Positions 12,991 to 22,523 of a DNA stretch of 28,101 nucleotides are shown one piece after another. This DNA comes from Bryobacteraceae bacterium (GTDB lineage: Bacteria; Acidobacteriota; Terriglobia; Bryobacterales; Bryobacteraceae), in assembly GCA_030039005.1 (NCBI GenBank), contig JASHQT010000267.1, positions 1-28,101 on the forward strand, read 5' to 3'. Below the pieces are notes generated by a model. That model was not told where the DNA came from and searched no databases. It worked only from the letters and a program-made list of their open reading frames with translations. Numbering within the stretch: position 1 is the first letter of the stretch; every line of letters begins with the position of its first letter. Both the position numbers and the translations under genes were made by a program.

Positions 12991-15900
12991 CTACCTTGGA
13001 CCGATGAAAGAGCTGAGCGCTTCGATGTTTAGAAGGAAATCTTCGCCGCCAACTGCACGAGCCTTGGCGCCGCCGCTAACAACTTTGCCGAATGTCGGAC
13101 TGTTGATGTTGCCGCCAACCGCGGACGGCCCGTAAAACTGCGCGTGGTTCAAAAGGTTGAACGTTTCAAGCCGCAGCTCGAGCGACTTCGATTCGGTGAA
13201 GCGGACGTTTTTCCGCAGACTGAGATCGAGGTCTTCGATGCCGGGCCCGGAAAACAGACGCCGCCCGCTGTTGCCGATCGTGCCGAGTGCCGGCAGACTG
13301 AAGAGCGAGGCGTTGAAGTAAGGCTGACCGTTGCGCGGGTTGTGATTCAGATCTAGTGGGCCCGAGGTGTATTCGAGTTCATCGACCGCAAGATTGTTGA
13401 TCCCGTTGCCCTGCGTACCCAAGAGAGATGTGTCCGAGTAATTCAGAAACGTGACGGGAAGACCGGTGCTGAGGCGCGCGATGCCGGAGATGGACCAGCC
13501 CTCCGTCAATCGCGGATGGCCGTGCAACAGAAGCTCGAACGGCAACCGGTAATCGTAGCTGGCGACAAAGTTCTGCCGCATGTTGAATGACGACAGCCCG
13601 CGAGTCAGATTCAGGTTGAACGGGTCCACCTGATCGCCGAGATTTGAAGCATCGTCGATAGATTTACTGTAGGTATAACCGAGGAACAACTGCAGAGGGC
13701 CGCTCGTGTGCCGCAGGCTAGCTTCGAGCGCATTGTAATTCGAATTGCCGATCGCGCTCTGGTAGCTGACGCTCCCGAATGCCGGGCCCAGGGGCCCGCG
13801 GGTTCCGTCGACCATTTGTCCCGAGGAAGTGGTATAAACCGTGCTTTCCCCAAACGACCCGCAGGTCGCCGATCCCGGCGCGACCTCGGCCGGCTGACTC
13901 AGGCTGAGGCACAACGCCGGATTGCCCGGATTCGCCGCTTCCAGAACCAGCAGATGATGCGCCTGGTTGCCGATGAAGTTCACGCTGACGAGTGTGTTCA
14001 TGCCAATCTGCCGCTGCAGCGCGAGCATGTACGACTCCGTGTACGGGATCGTGTTGCTGCGCTTGTAGCCCGGAATGGCGCTGATGGGCTCAAACTGCGC
14101 AAAATTGATGGTCGTGTCCGGGTTTGTCGGTGACACATTGAGTGGCGCCAGTTGCGCGGGGAAGCGCTGGCCTTCCACATTGCCCGTGGAGGCGTCCACA
14201 AACGGCGTGGCGAAAAGAGGTGGCCCGGGGCTCGTATAAGTGAAGCCGTAGGGCGCGTTGTCAGAAATCAGCCCGAGAGTGTCTCCCTGGATGGCGGCAT
14301 AGTAAATACCGTAGCCGGCACGAATGCTGGCCTTGCCGGGCCCGCGCAGAATCTTCGCCCAGATCGAATCGCTGCTCGCGCTGGGTGACCAAGCCAGTCC
14401 CAGGCGCGGAGCGAAGTCGCGATTGCCTGCGGGCGCCAACGTCCGCGAAATACCGGGATCGCCGGGATAAACAATCCCGGTCGGCGCGGTCGGGAAAACC
14501 ACCGACTGCTCGCCCGGAACGAAGGTAATGTTGTTGTTGTACTTCTCGTACCAGGGCTCCTCGCGATCCCAGCGTACGCCGAAGTTCAAAGTGAGATGGG
14601 AGGCCGCGCGCCAGCTGTCCTGCACGAAGAGCGCGGCGTACTTGTTGCGGCCGTAGAAGGGACGCAGGTCATTTTGCGTGTACTGACTCGCGATTCCCAG
14701 CAGAAAATCGGCGAAGTCAACGCCCGTTTCGGTGCCGTAGAAATTGAAGCTGCCGTTGAGGTCGGCGTACGGATAGGTATTGATCTGATACGCGTCGAGT
14801 TGCCCTCCCAACCGCAGTGTATGGTTGCCGAGCACTTTGCTGAAATTGTCGCTGACTTCGAAATTGTTGTTGATTTGGTAGAAGCGATCGGGGGAGGAGC
14901 CGATGGTGAAGTTGTTAAAGATCACGTTTTCGACGCCCTGGCTCTGTGGGGCAAGCGGCACAATCCCCAGAGTTCCTTGGCCGGTAACGAAACCCTGCGA
15001 CGCAAGGCTGACGTCGAGGCCGCCCGACGGCTTGCCGAGATCGTTCGCGTCGCGCGTGTAGCTGAGGCGGAGTTCGTTGACCGCAGTGGCGCTGAACGCC
15101 TTGGTGTCGCCGAAGACCGCGAGCTGCGCCCTGCCAGTGTTGATAGCGTTAAAGCCGGGAACGTTCGCGCCTCCCTGTGCCGTCGGGTACGGATTGTTGA
15201 AGTTGTAGTTGTCGAAGGAATAGTAAGTGAAGATGGTGCCCCAGCCGGTGGTGGCATCCACGCGCTCGCCGATCTTCTCGTCGTTCAGAACCTGGTTGTA
15301 AGCCGACGTCGAAAATAAGTTACCTGGAAGGTTCGGCTCCGGGATGTATTTCAGCAGGGCCCGGGCGGGCGCGGACCAGACCGATTGCGGGATGATTGCG
15401 CCCGGAAAAACGCAGTCAGGAGCGCCGCATCCAGCGTAATAGTAAGGCTCGCCGGCCGTGACGGTGTAGCCGAGTTTCTGGGAGAGCTGGCTGGCGAAGT
15501 ACGGTCCGCTCACTGCGCCGCTGAGCGAGCTCGCGAGGTCTGCCAGATCGCCGCTGCGGTCGGCGAGCGAAGGCACGGGAATCAGGCCTGTGTCCGCGCC
15601 CTGAATCTCGCGCGTGCCCTGATAGTCCGAAAAAAAGAATACCTTGTCGTGCCGGATCGGCCCTCCGGCTGCGGCGCCGAACTGATTCTGGATGAACGTG
15701 CCGCGAGTCGGCGAAAAGAAATTGCGGGCGTCGAGATCGGTATTGCGCAGAAATTCGAAAGCATCACCGTGGAACTGGTTGGATCCTGATTTGGTGATGA
15801 CGTTGATCTGTCCGCCGGTGTACCTACCATACGTCGCGTCGAGGTTATCGGAGAGAATGCGGAACTCTTCGATCGAATCCAGATTGGGAATGATGGCGGC

Positions 15901-16558
15901 GGCCAGGCTGCCGGTTTCTTCAGCGTCGGCGCCGTTCACCATGAAGCCGTTCGCCGACTCCCGCTGGCCATTGATCGAAAGCGTTCCGGCATTGAGATCG
16001 CCGGAAGGGGAGAACACGTTCTGCCCAAGGCCTTGTACCGTGAGCGATGTAATCGCGGTAATGGGAATTACGCCGGGCTGCAGCGCGAGTAGATCGGTGT
16101 AGCTGCGCCCGTTCAGCGGCAGCGAGCCGACGACCGAGGCGTTGATCACGTCCCCGAGTTGCGTGCCCGCCGTCTCCACCGGCTCCGCTGATTGCCTTAC
16201 GGTGATCGTTTCCGAGTTCTCACCGACCTCCAATTCCGCGTCCACCTGCAAAGCGCTGTTGACATCGAGCATAATACCCGTGCGCCGATAAGGCTTGAAT
16301 CCGCCTGCGAAGATCTCGACGTCATAACGGCCAACAGGCAGGCCGGGGAACAAATAAACGCCCGCGCTATTGGTGGTGACGCTCTGGCGCCCCCCCCGTC
16401 TCCGGATTGAGCGCCCGCACAACGGCCTTGGGAACGACAGCGCCGGATCTGTCTTTTACGATGCCGGAAATGCTACCGCCCACCGCCGCTTTCAAAAAAC
16501 CCGGCAACAATGCCAGGCAGAGTAACGAGAGAGGAAAGCCCTTGATCAAGTTCCGCAA
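12991..16558 (-). CDS. TonB-dependent receptor with carboxypeptidase-regulatory-like domain, frameshifted at a G8 tract
   Basis: Full length about 1188 residues if one base is removed from a run of eight G (minus strand; 16397-16390). Part one starts at the TTG at 16558 with a signal peptide (L-I-K-G-F-P-L-S-L-L-C-L-A-L-L) and the start of the regulatory domain (G-G-S-I-S-G-I-V-K-D). It then reaches N-P-E-T-G-G at the G run, where the frame changes; part two continues R-Q-S-V-T-T-N-S-A-G-V-Y-L-F to the barrel end at 12991. The paralogue at 18667-22218 is colinear across the junction (F-T-T-T-S-D-S-R-G-F-Y-S-F), which proves the intended frame. The plug has P-L-N-G-R-S-Y-T-D-L-L and I-D-S-I-E-E-F-R-like segments. 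It begins 6 bp after the cytochrome c peroxidase gene, so the two are cotranscribed. Sequencing error, phase variation and decay are all possible. Confidence 0.8.
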
Positions 16559-16564
16559 TAGCCT

Positions 16565-17743
16565 CTAGCGGGCTGCGATATGCGTTGCATGTTGCGCCCG
16601 GCGGTACAGGTATGTCGTGCGCTGGCGATCGAACTCCGCAGCCCGCAGTTCCGCGAACCGGTCGGAGGTGAGTGCGCCCAAGAAATTCACCAGATCCTCA
16701 ATCTCGCTTTCAGTAAGCCCCAACGGCATCATCTCGGCGTCGAGGAACGGATTTCGCTCCCCTCCTTTGTTGAAGAATTCCACTACGTCCCATAATGTCT
16801 CAAGGCTTCCGTCGTGCATGTAAGGCCCAGTGAGAAGTACGTCCCGCAGAAAAGGCGTCTTGAAGGCGCCGATATCTTCCCTTTTCTGCGTGACCAGAAA
16901 ACGGCCCAGGTCCGAATAATCCGTTTCGAGCGCCAGCTTGTCTATCTCTGCTTTATTGCCTCCCGCGGTGCTGCTCGCGGCACGCTTTGCCATCTGATTC
17001 AAGTCCTGACTTGCGGCGGCGACCCCGGTGTTGTGGAAGAGATTGTCAGCAAAGAGCGGGAGCGACGGATCGTAAGGGTGACAGCTCCCGCAGCGGGCTT
17101 TACCGGTGAACAGGGTCCATCCCCGGCGCTGCGAAGCATTCATTGCTTTCTCGTCGCCGTGCAGGAAGCGGTCGAAAGGCGCCTCGGTGGAAAGCCTGGT
17201 CCGCTCGAAAGCCGCAAGTGCTCGCCCCATGTCCTCCCAATTGACGGGGCGGCCGAATACCTGCTGGAAGGCCTGAACGAATTCGGGAATTGCGGCCAGC
17301 TTCGCCACAACGTCCTTGGGTTCCTTCTGGCCCATTTCAACGGGGTTCAGAATGGGCAACGTGGCTTGCTCTTCGAGCGAGGCGGCCCGCCCGTCCCAGA
17401 ACAGCGCCTTATAGAACATGGCGTTCAAGATGGAAGGGGCGTTGCGCTTCCCGATCTGATCGCTGACGCCGCGCGAGGTTTCTGTGTGGGTCGTAAAACC
17501 GTTGCGTGGCGAGTGGCAAGTATTACAGGCCACCGAATTGTCGGCTGAGACGCGTTTTTCGTCGAAGATCATGTCGCCCAGTTTCGCCTTCGTATCCGTT
17601 ATGGGGTCATCTGGGGGAGTAAAAGATTTGATCACTTCTGCCGAGAAAAGCGGCACTGGAGGGGCCGCGCCCGCAGTGGGCGGCTGGGGGTGGACATACC
17701 CCGCGGTCAGGAAGATCAGGGCAAGGGCCAAAGGACGGGGCAT
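16565..17743 (-). CDS. Di-heme cytochrome c peroxidase, MauG/CcpA family
   Basis: 392 residues from the ATG at 17743, which follows TGGAGAC and gives a proper signal peptide (R-P-L-A-L-A-L-I-F-L-T-A-G); longer in-frame starts lack these. Two heme c sites are seen: C-N-T-C-H at 73-77 and C-G-S-C-H at 218-222. T-G-P-Y-M-H-D-G-S-L around 305-314 holds a conserved Met/His region of the family. Length and layout match bacterial di-heme peroxidases and MauG-like enzymes in the periplasm. These reduce hydrogen peroxide or oxidise protein or peptide substrates. The receptor gene follows after 6 bp, so the pair may process and import one ligand, as MbnH-type peroxidases linked to methanobactin genes do; that parallel is an inference. 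Confidence 0.85.
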   Translation of the reverse strand: MPRPLALALIFLTAGYVHPQPPTAGAAPPVPLFSAEVIKSFTPPDDPITDTKAKLGDMIFDEKRVSADNSVACNTCHSPRNGFTTHTETSRGVSDQIGKRNAPSILNAMFYKALFWDGRAASLEEQATLPILNPVEMGQKEPKDVVAKLAAIPEFVQAFQQVFGRPVNWEDMGRALAAFERTRLSTEAPFDRFLHGDEKAMNASQRRGWTLFTGKARCGSCHPYDPSLPLFADNLFHNTGVAAASQDLNQMAKRAASSTAGGNKAEIDKLALETDYSDLGRFLVTQKREDIGAFKTPFLRDVLLTGPYMHDGSLETLWDVVEFFNKGGERNPFLDAEMMPLGLTESEIEDLVNFLGALTSDRFAELRAAEFDRQRTTYLYRRAQHATHIAAR

Positions 17744-18050
17744 TTTGTCTCCAATGATCGCAACCGGAATCATATCAACAGAAAGCGTTTCACTGTGCAC
17801 CATTACGGCTACTCGACATATTCTGCGTTCCAGCAGGGAGACCCAGCACCGGAGATTCATCGTTCTATATTTGGCCGCGTTCGCTGGCATGGTAAACGCG
17901 CATACAGCATCTTCGGTCAAATCAAACCCGACGACATTGACGGCGTGGTCGCTGGCCCATGGGCACCGAAGCGGGGGTCTGGGTCATCGCCGAAACCACT
18001 GACCTCGGAACCCGCTATTTAAAGGAAGTGGTGAATGGTTCGACTTTGGC
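17744..18050. other. 307-bp gap between nikR and the cytochrome c peroxidase gene
   Basis: Both flanking genes are on the minus strand. The gap should hold the promoter of the peroxidase-receptor operon. I see no coding frame with a ribosome site and no clear dyad that could be assigned to NikR. Confidence 0.4.
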
Positions 18051-18473
18051 TCAATGTTGGTGGGCCGCATCCGCTCCAGCGACGATAAAACGACCATGGC
18101 GGACGCCTTTGGTAGCGATCAGGGAGTCGGCGATTTGTTGCACGTCTTTGGCCTTGCCGCGAAGCACGATTACCTCCAGACAATTGTCCGGGTCGAGGTG
18201 AACGTGCAGCGAAGACACGATGCACTTGTGGTGCTGGTGCTGCAATTCGGTGAGCTTTTCGCTGAGCAGGCGTACGTGATGGTCGTACACGATGGTCACG
18301 GTACCCACGACGGTCGCGTTCGGCTTCTGCGAGCCCTCTTTCACAAGTTCGGCCCGCGCTAAGTCGCGAAACGCCTCCGATCGGTTCGTATAACCTCGCT
18401 TCTTCATAAGCTCGTCGAATCGATCCAGCAAGTCTCCTTCGATAGCAACGCCAAAACGCCGCAAGTCCGACAT
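18051..18473 (-). CDS. nikR: NikR-type nickel-responsive transcriptional regulator
   Basis: 140 residues from the ATG at 18473; the frame is open further upstream but only this start gives the canonical M-S-D-L-R-R-F-G-V-A-I. Residues 1-45 form a ribbon-helix-helix DNA-binding domain (R-F-G-V-A-I-E-G-D-L-L-D-R-F-D; G-Y-T-N-R-S-E-A-F-R-D-L). The ACT-like C-terminal domain (~55-135) keeps the four nickel ligands at the right spacing: His79, His90, His92 and Cys98, with S-L-H-V-H-L-D-P-D-N-C-L-E. NikR represses or activates nickel uptake genes when nickel is bound. It lies between the peroxidase-receptor operon (downstream) and a divergent receptor gene, which makes both candidates for control. 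An inverted repeat covers its translation start and there is no ribosome site. Confidence 0.92.
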   Translation of the reverse strand: MSDLRRFGVAIEGDLLDRFDELMKKRGYTNRSEAFRDLARAELVKEGSQKPNATVVGTVTIVYDHHVRLLSEKLTELQHQHHKCIVSSLHVHLDPDNCLEVIVLRGKAKDVQQIADSLIATKGVRHGRFIVAGADAAHQH

Positions 18474-18493
18474 GTCAGTGATTTTATCTGACA
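18473..18493. promoter_or_regulatory. Inverted repeat TGTCAG-N9-CTGACA at the nikR start
   Basis: TGTCAG (18473-18478) and CTGACA (18488-18493) form a perfect 6-bp dyad with a 9-bp spacer, touching the nikR start codon. A repressor bound here would block nikR, so autoregulation by NikR is an obvious idea. The sequence does not match the E. coli GTATGA-type operator, so the identity of the binding protein is open. Confidence 0.4.
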
Positions 18494-18562
18494 GGAAGCC
18501 GAATCGCGGCCCCAATCCGATTCCCACGATTTCCTCGTATACCTCTTTGGAGACGTAGTTCG

Positions 18563-18625
18563 GTAGCACGTTCTTTACTCTCGTAGCACTGCATGTTAGT
18601 ATCACGATTGCTGCGAACGTAGCAC
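18563..18625 (+). repeat. Three direct copies of GTAGCAC in the nikR/receptor intergenic region
   Basis: GTAGCAC occurs at 18563-18569, 18583-18589 and 18619-18625, the first two 20 bp apart and the third 36 bp further. All are in the 193-bp divergent region in front of the receptor gene at 18667. Such repeated heptamers may be half-sites for NikR or another regulator of that receptor; no inverted partner is present. Confidence 0.35.
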
Positions 18626-18666
18626 GAGAAAGGACCGCCGGTCGCGGATCACTTTCGGGAGGCGCG

Positions 18667-21600
18667 ATGAGACGTAAGTTTGCGGTGGCAGCCCTTTTTG
18701 GCGTGCTGCTTTGCTCCTGTGCGGAGCTTATCTGGGCGGCAGCCGGCGGAAGCCTCTTAGGCATCCTAAAGGACCCAACAGGCGCCGTCATTTCCGGCGG
18801 CAAGCTTACGCTCGTCAACCTGGGCACCAAAGCGGAGTTCACCACCACCTCGGACAGCCGGGGATTCTATTCGTTTCCGGCTCTTGCAGTCGGCAAGTAC
18901 GAACTTACGATTGAGGCCGTTGGCTTTAAGACCCAGAAGAAAACGAACGTAGCGATCGACACCGACGCGGCGGTATCGCTCGATGCGCAGTTGGCAGTCG
19001 GAGAGCAGAGCGAGTCCGTTACGGTTGATGCCACGGAAGCGAACGTACAAACGCAACCCGACACCGTCGCGACGCATTTGGGCGAGGTGGTGAACGAGCA
19101 ACAGATCCAGGCCGTTCCCTTGAACGGGCGCAGTTACACCGACCTGCTTGCGATCCAACCAGGCGTTAGTCCCGTTAGCACGGAGACCCCAACCTCCATC
19201 ATCATGGCGGGCGTAACCGGTACTCTCAACCCGTCCGGCGACTTGAATCCCGGAAACTTATCGATCGACGGACAGCGCGAATCCAACAACGGGTTTATGG
19301 TGAATGCGATCGATGTACAGGAAGGGATGAACGGAGGAACGTCCGTAATCCCGAACTTGGATTCAATCGAGGAGTTCCGCGTCCTCACCAACAACTTTGA
19401 CACCGAGTACGGCAACTACAATGGCGGGATGGTGAATGTCATTACGCGCTCCGGAAGTAACCAATTCCATGGCAGCGCTTTCGAGTTCTTGAGAAATACG
19501 GACCTGGACGCGCGAAGCTTTTTCGATGCCCAGAGGGGCCTGTACCAGCAGAATCAGCCGGGTGGCACCATTGGCGGGCCTATTCTCAAGAACAAGCTCT
19601 TTTTCTTTCTGGATTACCAGCACACCAAGACGACAGAAGGCATCACGTCGCCTGTGACCACCGTTATGTCCAATCAGGAGCGGGCCGGCAATTTTTCCGA
19701 TGCGGAAAGCCTGTTGACGGGTACCGTGGCCGGAGCTTACCAAGCGGCTCAATTGCAATCCAAGCTCGGTTACACCGTGACCAGTGGCGAGCCCTTTTAT
19801 GCACCGGGATGCGGGTCCAGCACTCAATGCGTATTTCCGGGTGCAATCATTCCGCAATCGGTTTGGTCCCCAGTCGCGCAGAATCTGCTGAAATATATTC
19901 CCACAGCGAACATCGGCACCGATCTATTTTCCACGTCGAACTCTCCTGAAACCGTGCGAGACGATAAAGCGGGCGCCCGCATCGATGCCAACACACGTGC
20001 CGGCGCGATCTTTGGCTATTACTTCGTCGATAATTACCGCCTCGACAATCCCTACCCTGGCGGCCAGGGGGGTGCCACCGTCCCTGGGTTCGATGCCTTG
20101 ACCATCGGGCAGGCGCAGGAGATCAGCATAGGCGACACCAAAATCCTGAGCCCGACCATGGTCAATGAAGCGCACGCCGGTTTTCTACGGAACGTGAATA
20201 ACATCGGGCAGCCCCACGGGGGCGCGGGCCCCAATTACTCGCTTGCGTCGCAGGGCTTTGTGACAGGATCAGCCAACGGCGGGATCGTGGTGCAAGCGCC
20301 GGAATTCGAAGGCATCGAGAACCTGGTCTTCCCCTCGTTCGTCATGGGCGTTCCAATTACCAACACCGATCAATGGAACAATACGCTCTACCTGAGCGAT
20401 TCCATCTCGAAGGTGTGGAGGGCGCACACCATCAAGTTCGGCGGCCAGTTCCACAACAACCAGGTGAATGAGAATCCGAATGGTACCTTCAACGGGACGT
20501 TCAGTTTTCTCGGAACGGAGACCGGAGATCCGTTCGCCGACTTTCTGCTCGGGTTGCCGAGTAACTTCACGCAGACTACGGGAGAGCGCTTCTACTTGCG
20601 AAATCATTATGGCGCCGCGTTCGTGGAGGATAGTTGGAAGGCGCGGCCTAATCTGACGCTGAACTACGGCCTGCGCTGGGAGCTGATCGAACCGTGGTCC
20701 GAGAAGTACGGTGAAATCCAAACGGTTGTTCCGGGTGAACAATCAGTGCTTTATCCGAATGCAATACCTGGACTCGTGGTGCCCGGCGACCCGGGCATTC
20801 CCGGGACGCTTTCCCCAGCAAAGACCCATAACTTCGCGCCCCGCATCGGAGCTGCGTATTCACCGAATTTCCATGACGGGATCCTCCACAAGATCTTCGG
20901 TGACTCGGGGAAAAGCAGCGTTCGCGCCAGCTACGGCATCTTCTATACGGCGTTTCAGGGCATCGACGCGGGCATCATGTACGGCGTGCCTCCCTTCGGG
21001 TACAACTATTTGAGTCCATCGCCGCCGGAGTTTGCCCAACCTTTCATCAACTCGGCCAATGGGTTTGCGAACACCAATCCTTATCCATTCGACTTCCCGC
21101 CGCACGGTGTCTCGCAGTCCAATCCGTATACCACATTCAACTGGGCCGCGGTCACTCCGATCAGCGCGGACCCCTACTTCTATTTCCGCAACAGCGTGCC
21201 GTACACGGAGAACTTCATGTTTTCTATTCAACGCCAGATCGGTAATGATGCGCTGCTCACAGCGAGCTACGTGGGGAACCAGGGGCATCACATCCTGGTG
21301 CTGCAGCCACAAAACAATGGAAACGCGGCGCTATGCCTGAGCCTGAGCCAGCCCAGTGAAGTCGCTCCCGGAAGCCCCACTTGCGGGCCCTATGGCGAGG
21401 ACGCGGTTTACACCTCCGCCTCCGGTCAGGTCTACCACGGCACGCGTGTTGGCCTCGGACCGGACTACGGCTCGGATACCGCGCAAAAGACCATCGGCAA
21501 CTCCAATTACAACGCGCTGGAAGTGAATCTTCGCGCAAAGATCGGCTCGAACTCGACGCTGTTAGTAGGCTACACGTGGTCCAAGTCGATCGACGACGCA

Positions 21601-22218
21601 TCGTATATTGGCGAGGAAACCAATCCGTTCAACCTGCGGCTGACTCGCGCGATTTCGGCCTGGAACATCCCACAGAATGTCGTGATCACGTATACGTACT
21701 ATTTGCCGTTCGAGCATTTCTTTGGGCGCAATCGGCTGACCGATAGCTGGAGCATTTCGGGAACCAGCCGCTTTGCTTCGGGCCTGCCGGTAACTCTCAT
21801 TGATGACTCCGACAACTCGCTCCTCGGGACTCTCGGCAACGGCGTCAATAACTACCTCTTGGACACGCCCGAGTACATTGGCGGCCCACCGAACCTCCAT
21901 GAGAATCCGCGCAACGGCCAGCCAGTGTTCAACACAAGCGCTTTCGAAGTCGAGCCAGTGGGAGTGCTGGGTGACGCGTCACGGCGTAGCTTCCAAGGGC
22001 CAGGCATTGAGAACTTCGATGTGCAGCTCAGCAAGACCATCCGGCTTAGGGAATCTTGGGCGCTCGATATACGGATGGAGGCCTTCAACGTTTTCAACCA
22101 TGCTCAGTTTTACGGGCCACAGGCTGTGGACGGCGTGGACACCGATCCCGATTTCGGACACGTGGTCAGCGCGGCCGCCCCGCGTCTGATGCAGGCCGCT
22201 GTTAAGCTGCGCTTCTGA
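18667..22218 (+). CDS. TonB-dependent receptor with carboxypeptidase-regulatory-like domain, divergent from nikR
   Basis: 1183 residues, ATG at 18667 after GGGAGG. A signal peptide (~1-24) is followed by a regulatory-like beta-sandwich (~26-115; G-S-L-L-G-I-L-K-D-P-T-G-A-V-I-S). The plug (~130-270) has V-P-L-N-G-R-S-Y-T-D-L-L-A-I-Q-P-G-V, I-D-G-Q-R-E-S-N-N-G-F-M-V-N and S-I-E-E-F-R-V-L. A long barrel ends A-A-V-K-L-R-F. It is a paralogue of the receptor at 12991-16558, with long shared stretches such as N-A-A-L-C-L-S-L-S-Q-P and G-N-S-N-Y-N-A-L-E. This size class is greatly expanded in Solibacter-like acidobacteria. The divergent nikR and the repeated heptamers upstream suggest nickel-dependent control, so the ligand could be a nickel complex, as for the Helicobacter receptor FrpB4; the ligand is not proved by sequence. 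Confidence 0.88.
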   Translation: MRRKFAVAALFGVLLCSCAELIWAAAGGSLLGILKDPTGAVISGGKLTLVNLGTKAEFTTTSDSRGFYSFPALAVGKYELTIEAVGFKTQKKTNVAIDTDAAVSLDAQLAVGEQSESVTVDATEANVQTQPDTVATHLGEVVNEQQIQAVPLNGRSYTDLLAIQPGVSPVSTETPTSIIMAGVTGTLNPSGDLNPGNLSIDGQRESNNGFMVNAIDVQEGMNGGTSVIPNLDSIEEFRVLTNNFDTEYGNYNGGMVNVITRSGSNQFHGSAFEFLRNTDLDARSFFDAQRGLYQQNQPGGTIGGPILKNKLFFFLDYQHTKTTEGITSPVTTVMSNQERAGNFSDAESLLTGTVAGAYQAAQLQSKLGYTVTSGEPFYAPGCGSSTQCVFPGAIIPQSVWSPVAQNLLKYIPTANIGTDLFSTSNSPETVRDDKAGARIDANTRAGAIFGYYFVDNYRLDNPYPGGQGGATVPGFDALTIGQAQEISIGDTKILSPTMVNEAHAGFLRNVNNIGQPHGGAGPNYSLASQGFVTGSANGGIVVQAPEFEGIENLVFPSFVMGVPITNTDQWNNTLYLSDSISKVWRAHTIKFGGQFHNNQVNENPNGTFNGTFSFLGTETGDPFADFLLGLPSNFTQTTGERFYLRNHYGAAFVEDSWKARPNLTLNYGLRWELIEPWSEKYGEIQTVVPGEQSVLYPNAIPGLVVPGDPGIPGTLSPAKTHNFAPRIGAAYSPNFHDGILHKIFGDSGKSSVRASYGIFYTAFQGIDAGIMYGVPPFGYNYLSPSPPEFAQPFINSANGFANTNPYPFDFPPHGVSQSNPYTTFNWAAVTPISADPYFYFRNSVPYTENFMFSIQRQIGNDALLTASYVGNQGHHILVLQPQNNGNAALCLSLSQPSEVAPGSPTCGPYGEDAVYTSASGQVYHGTRVGLGPDYGSDTAQKTIGNSNYNALEVNLRAKIGSNSTLLVGYTWSKSIDDASYIGEETNPFNLRLTRAISAWNIPQNVVITYTYYLPFEHFFGRNRLTDSWSISGTSRFASGLPVTLIDDSDNSLLGTLGNGVNNYLLDTPEYIGGPPNLHENPRNGQPVFNTSAFEVEPVGVLGDASRRSFQGPGIENFDVQLSKTIRLRESWALDIRMEAFNVFNHAQFYGPQAVDGVDTDPDFGHVVSAAAPRLMQAAVKLRF

Positions 22219-22523
22219 CATGTTGTATTTATTCATCTAGAGAATTACCAGTCAGCCAATGCACGTTGACAGGAGTCGACAATTTACGGATCTGTCGCCT
22301 TCGGTCGAAAATACGCGCCACCCGTACAAAGGTCGGCGAGGCGACGGGTTTGTTGGTGATTGGAAACAGTAGACAGCTGCCTGCCCGGCAGGTGCCGCGC
22401 CGAGATGTCTCCCGAAGAGTGATAGTGCTCACGAGAATCGCACATCTGGACCAATGTGCACGCGGCCGAGAGTGCCGTCGGAGTGCTTCACAGAGGGAAG
22501 GAGTTTGTCGTTCTTTCTAAATG
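22219..22523. other. 305-bp gap between receptor gene and the heme-oxygenase-fold gene
   Basis: Both flanking genes end here. A plus-strand frame near 22440-22520 reads V-H-A-A-E-S-A-V-G-V-L-H-R-G-K-E-F-V-V-L-S, which looks somewhat protein-like and could be a fragment of a lost gene, but it has no start signal. No terminator with a T-run is obvious. Confidence 0.35.

Noticed and set aside
14596..15318. A 240-codon plus-strand frame inside the receptor gene
   Set aside because: Antisense shadow of the TonB-dependent receptor; Val/Glu/Ala-rich composition is typical of such shadows in GC-rich DNA.
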